A DNA stretch of 27,885 nt from contig CALAZQ010000505.1 of NCBI GenBank assembly GCA_937926325.1, positions 1 to 27,885 on the forward strand, read 5' to 3'. This stretch comes from an uncultured Planctomycetaceae bacterium. Lineage in GTDB: Bacteria; Planctomycetota; Planctomycetia; Pirellulales; UBA1268. Made by a program: the position numbers and the translations under genes. The notes beneath the pieces are model-generated. The model was not told the DNA's origin. It was given only the letters and a program-made list of their open reading frames with translations, and did not search any database. The first letter of the stretch is position 1. Every line of letters starts with the position of its first letter. Positions 25,175 to 27,885 of this stretch are shown one piece after another.

Positions 25175-26590
25175 TCAGACCCCGTCCAATTCCCAGCCTT
25201 CACGATAAACCCGGCTGACAAACTGGTTCACCTCAGGCACATTCGGGCTCTTGAGGGCCTTGGCGTCCCACTCAATCCGCGTCCCTGCGCCTGCCCGGAG
25301 GGCCAGATTGCCGATCAGAATGGTCTCGGTGAGCCGCCCGGCATAACCGAAGTTGGCCATCGTACCGGGCTCATACTCACCCTTGATCGTGCTGACGAAC
25401 TCCCACTTCTGCCGCTGATCGCCACCCCCCTTGAAGGGAATCCTGGGCAGGGTCTGGGCCGGCTTCTTGAATTCGGTGAATTCACCTTCGGGCAGCAGGA
25501 AGTAGCGGGCCCCGTAGTCGTCCGGAGAGAACAGCATTCCCTTGCTGCCAACCAGAACGGCACCGCTGGTCTTGCGTTCCCCTTCCCGCTGCTTGGCGAC
25601 CCGTTTCTGGAACGACTCAGGCAGTTGGCTGATGATGCTCTCAGGCGGGAGCGCCCCACCGTCATACCAGTGGAACTTGCAGGGGGGCAGACCGTCACGG
25701 GCGGCAAACTCAAAGAGCAACTGTGAGCTTTCCGGATAGGTTTCCCCCTCAAACAGGCCGGGGTTCTGCACGGCCGTCACCGCCTCGGCATCAAACAGTT
25801 TGAGGGCCATGATCGGCATATTCGTGGTATGGCAGGCCATGTCACCAAGAGCCCCGGTACCGAAGTCCACCCAGCCCCGCCAGTTGAAGGCGTGGTAGGC
25901 GCCCTTCTTGAACGGCCGCATTGGCGCCGGCCCGATCCAGGCATCCCAATTGAGATTCTCGGGCACCGGATCTTCTCCAGCGGGTCGGCCCTTGCCCTGC
26001 GGCCAGACCGGCCGGTTGGACCAGATATGAACCTCGGTGACATCACCGATGGCCCCGCTGCGAATCACCTCGACCGCTTCCCGCAGGCCGTCTTCGCTGG
26101 TGCCCTGATTGCCCATCTGAGTGACGACACCCATCTGTTCAGCGGTTTCCCGCATCAGCCGGGCCTCGCGGATCGACCAGGTCAGCGGCTTCTGGCAATA
26201 GATGTGCTTCTTCATCCGCATCGCCTTCACCGCCGCAGCTGCATGGGTATGGTCCGGCGTGCTGACCGTGACGATGTCAATTTTTTCGCCCAGGGCATCG
26301 AGCATCTCGCGGAAGTCGGTGAACTTGCTCGCTTCGGGAAACTCCCGCGCCTTTTTCTCGAGGGTGCCTCCATCGACATCGCAGAGACCGAGGATTTTCA
26401 CCCCCTGCTCGGCGATATGGCTGGTGTCACTGCCCCCCTTGCCACCAACTCCGATGCAGGCAGCAGCAAGCCCCTGCAGGGCGGAGTCATCAGCCCGCAG
26501 CAACGGGCTGGTGCCTGACCAGAAGCCGACGCCGGCTCCAAGGGCAGCGGTCTGACTGAGAAACTGACGGCGAGAAGGGCGGAGTGGCAT
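25175..26590 (-). CDS. Tat-exported Gfo/Idh/MocA family oxidoreductase
   Basis: 471 residues from ATG 26590, chosen for AGGAA eight bases upstream and because the Tat signal starts there (MPLRPSRRQFLSQTA, R7-R8, then a hydrophobic Ala/Gly stretch). The frame is open to 26653. Seen: a Rossmann fold with AACIGVGGKGGSD, CDVD at the end of strand 2, TVSTPDHTHAAAAVKAM, and YCQKPLTW at the place of the family EKP motif (Lys kept, Glu replaced by Gln). The C-terminal half has DMACHTTNMP and a GFO-type beta sheet. Family knowledge: NAD(P)-dependent sugar or inositol redox chemistry, often with bound cofactor when Tat-exported. The substrate is unknown. Divergent from the LRR gene, 173 bases apart. 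Confidence 0.95.
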   Translation of the reverse strand: MPLRPSRRQFLSQTAALGAGVGFWSGTSPLLRADDSALQGLAAACIGVGGKGGSDTSHIAEQGVKILGLCDVDGGTLEKKAREFPEASKFTDFREMLDALGEKIDIVTVSTPDHTHAAAAVKAMRMKKHIYCQKPLTWSIREARLMRETAEQMGVVTQMGNQGTSEDGLREAVEVIRSGAIGDVTEVHIWSNRPVWPQGKGRPAGEDPVPENLNWDAWIGPAPMRPFKKGAYHAFNWRGWVDFGTGALGDMACHTTNMPIMALKLFDAEAVTAVQNPGLFEGETYPESSQLLFEFAARDGLPPCKFHWYDGGALPPESIISQLPESFQKRVAKQREGERKTSGAVLVGSKGMLFSPDDYGARYFLLPEGEFTEFKKPAQTLPRIPFKGGGDQRQKWEFVSTIKGEYEPGTMANFGYAGRLTETILIGNLALRAGAGTRIEWDAKALKSPNVPEVNQFVSRVYREGWELDGV

Positions 26591-26763
26591 GGGGAAATTC
26601 CTCGGAGGTGATTGGGTGTGTTGATGCTGGAGCTGCCCGGTAGGCAGAGCCACCTCAGGGCGACGAGGTCGTAAGCGGACCGGTTGTTCCCATGATCATG
26701 TCACAGTAGTCTCGGTTCCGTTTCTCCGTTCGAGCATATCACCCAACTCGCCGAGATCGCAAA

Positions 26764-27873
26764 ATGAAGCCCGCGAAGCTGTGTTTATGGCTGGTTTTTC
26801 TGTTTGTCATCGGCCCGACCAGTCTGTCGCCTCAGCCGGCTCAGGCGGGAGCCACCGAAACGCTACGAGCCACCGGCTGCCCAATCAAACAGGCTGAGGA
26901 CGGCGGCATTGTTGCCGTCGATCTCAGCGAACGACCTATTGACGACGCCCTCGTCGATGCGCTCGCTGCGCTTCCCAAACTCTCGGTGCTGCGGCTGCGG
27001 CGAACCGCAATCACCGACGCCCAGCTGCAGCGGCTGACGGGCCTTCCGCTGCGGATGATCGACCTGCGAAACACCAACACCACCGACCGGGGGTTGGAGT
27101 CACTCGGGAAGATTCCGTCACTGGTCGATATTCAGCTGGAGAAAACCAAGGTCACCGACACCGGGCTGGAAAACCTGGCCGATCTGAAGCTCAAAAGCTT
27201 CAACGTCAACTACTGCACCAGCATCAGCAATCGCGGCCTGGCGGTACTGGCAGCAATGCCGTCGATTGAGCAGCTTCAGCTCGACTACACCAACATTGAT
27301 GACACCGGAATGGCCGGCCTGGCCGGTGCAAGCCGACTGAAGCGGCTGCGGATTCGGGGCCTCGACGTGACCGGTGCAGGTATCGCCCACCTTGCCAAGC
27401 TTGAGAATCTATCACGGCTCAACCTCCGGGATACCTCGCTTGACGATGCCGGCCTGGCGGTGATTGCCACCCTCCCGAAGCTCGACTGGCTCGACATCAG
27501 CGAGTGCCGACTGGCCACACCGGCCGGCATTGCTCAATTAGGCAAAGCCGCCACGCTCACTTACCTCGACCTCTGGGAGACAAAAACCGACGACGAAACG
27601 CTTGCCGCATTCGGTGGGCTGACAAAGCTCAAGCTACTCAATCTCAAGGCGACTCGAATCACTGATGACGCCTTGCCAAGCCTGCTGAAGTTCACCCAGT
27701 TGGTAGAGCTCAACCTGGCCGGCACCCTGCTGACCGACGAAAGCTTCATCGCGCTCGGCAAGCTGCCGGCGCTGAAAAAGCTCAACGTCGCCAACACGAG
27801 CATCGGCTTCGACACAATCGACACGCTCGCCGAGTCGCGAGAAGGCCTCGAGGTTGTCGAGTATGAGAACTAG
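26764..27873 (+). CDS. Exported leucine-rich-repeat protein
   Basis: 369 residues. Signal peptide: MKPAKLCLWLVFLFVIGPTSL, with cleavage likely after AQA near residue 28. The rest is about 13 tandem repeats of about 24 residues of the form LxxLxLxxTxITDxGLxxLxxLPx, from IVAVDLSERPIDDALVDALA to LKKLNVANTSIGFDTI. This is the planctomycete type of LRR with Thr-x-Ile/Val-Thr/Asp-Asp in the turn. Family role: a curved protein-binding solenoid; the partner is unknown. Repeat 5 (FNVNYCTSISNRG) is one residue longer than the norm. The gene is complete and ends 12 bases before the window edge. Start: ATG at 26764; a clear ribosome binding site is not seen. Confidence 0.95.
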   Translation: MKPAKLCLWLVFLFVIGPTSLSPQPAQAGATETLRATGCPIKQAEDGGIVAVDLSERPIDDALVDALAALPKLSVLRLRRTAITDAQLQRLTGLPLRMIDLRNTNTTDRGLESLGKIPSLVDIQLEKTKVTDTGLENLADLKLKSFNVNYCTSISNRGLAVLAAMPSIEQLQLDYTNIDDTGMAGLAGASRLKRLRIRGLDVTGAGIAHLAKLENLSRLNLRDTSLDDAGLAVIATLPKLDWLDISECRLATPAGIAQLGKAATLTYLDLWETKTDDETLAAFGGLTKLKLLNLKATRITDDALPSLLKFTQLVELNLAGTLLTDESFIALGKLPALKKLNVANTSIGFDTIDTLAESREGLEVVEYEN

Positions 27874-27885
27874 TTTCACGGAAAG

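Overview
The window is high-GC bacterial chromosome and most likely comes from a planctomycete (phylum Planctomycetota, probably the Pirellulales side; the genus cannot be set from this sequence). The grounds are a DUF1549/DUF1553 (PSCyt/PSD1) protein fused to a LamG domain and paired with a Tat-exported DUF1501 protein, a formylglycine sulfatase, a Tat-exported Gfo/Idh/MocA oxidoreductase whose family motif reads QKP, a leucine-rich-repeat exported protein, a DWG-type Ser/Thr kinase, and many exported proteins transcribed as single genes. No rRNA, CRISPR array, prophage or insertion sequence is visible.

Layout. Bases 14-6310 (-) encode a 2098-residue alpha-2-macroglobulin-like exported protein whose thioester motif is lost. 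A 255-bp divergent region separates it from the DUF1549-LamG-DUF1553 protein (6566-9802 +), followed by the DUF1501 protein (10068-11561 +). Between those two genes lies a 142-bp structured inverted-repeat element. A tRNA-Arg(CCT) follows (11667-11739 +). Next on the minus strand are a fatty acid desaturase and selO, then on the plus strand a sulfatase, a DEAD-box RNA helicase and a gamma-glutamylcyclotransferase-like protein. Then comes a type II (eukaryotic-type) glutamine synthetase behind an excellent sigma-54 promoter match and a structured leader.

The right third holds a soluble Ser/Thr kinase (-), a small fasciclin-domain exported protein (+), an unknown exported protein (-), an NAD-dependent epimerase-like SDR (+), a two-helix membrane miniprotein (-), a 73-residue helical miniprotein (+), a cysteine-rich exported protein (-), a Gfo/Idh/MocA oxidoreductase (-) and a 13-repeat LRR protein (+). 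Strong intrinsic terminators follow the glutamine synthetase and fasciclin genes.

How the genes work together. Only a few links are supported: DUF1549/DUF1553 with DUF1501 is a recurrent planctomycete pair of unknown function; selO and the desaturase may be co-transcribed; glutamine synthetase appears nitrogen-regulated through RpoN. The best candidates for something undescribed are the 142-bp element inside the DUF1553-DUF1501 pair, the thioester-less macroglobulin divergent from that pair, the sigma-54 promoter plus folded leader of the GSII gene, and the 16-cysteine exported protein. Start codons were moved inward from the longest open frame wherever a Shine-Dalgarno sequence or a signal peptide argued for it.
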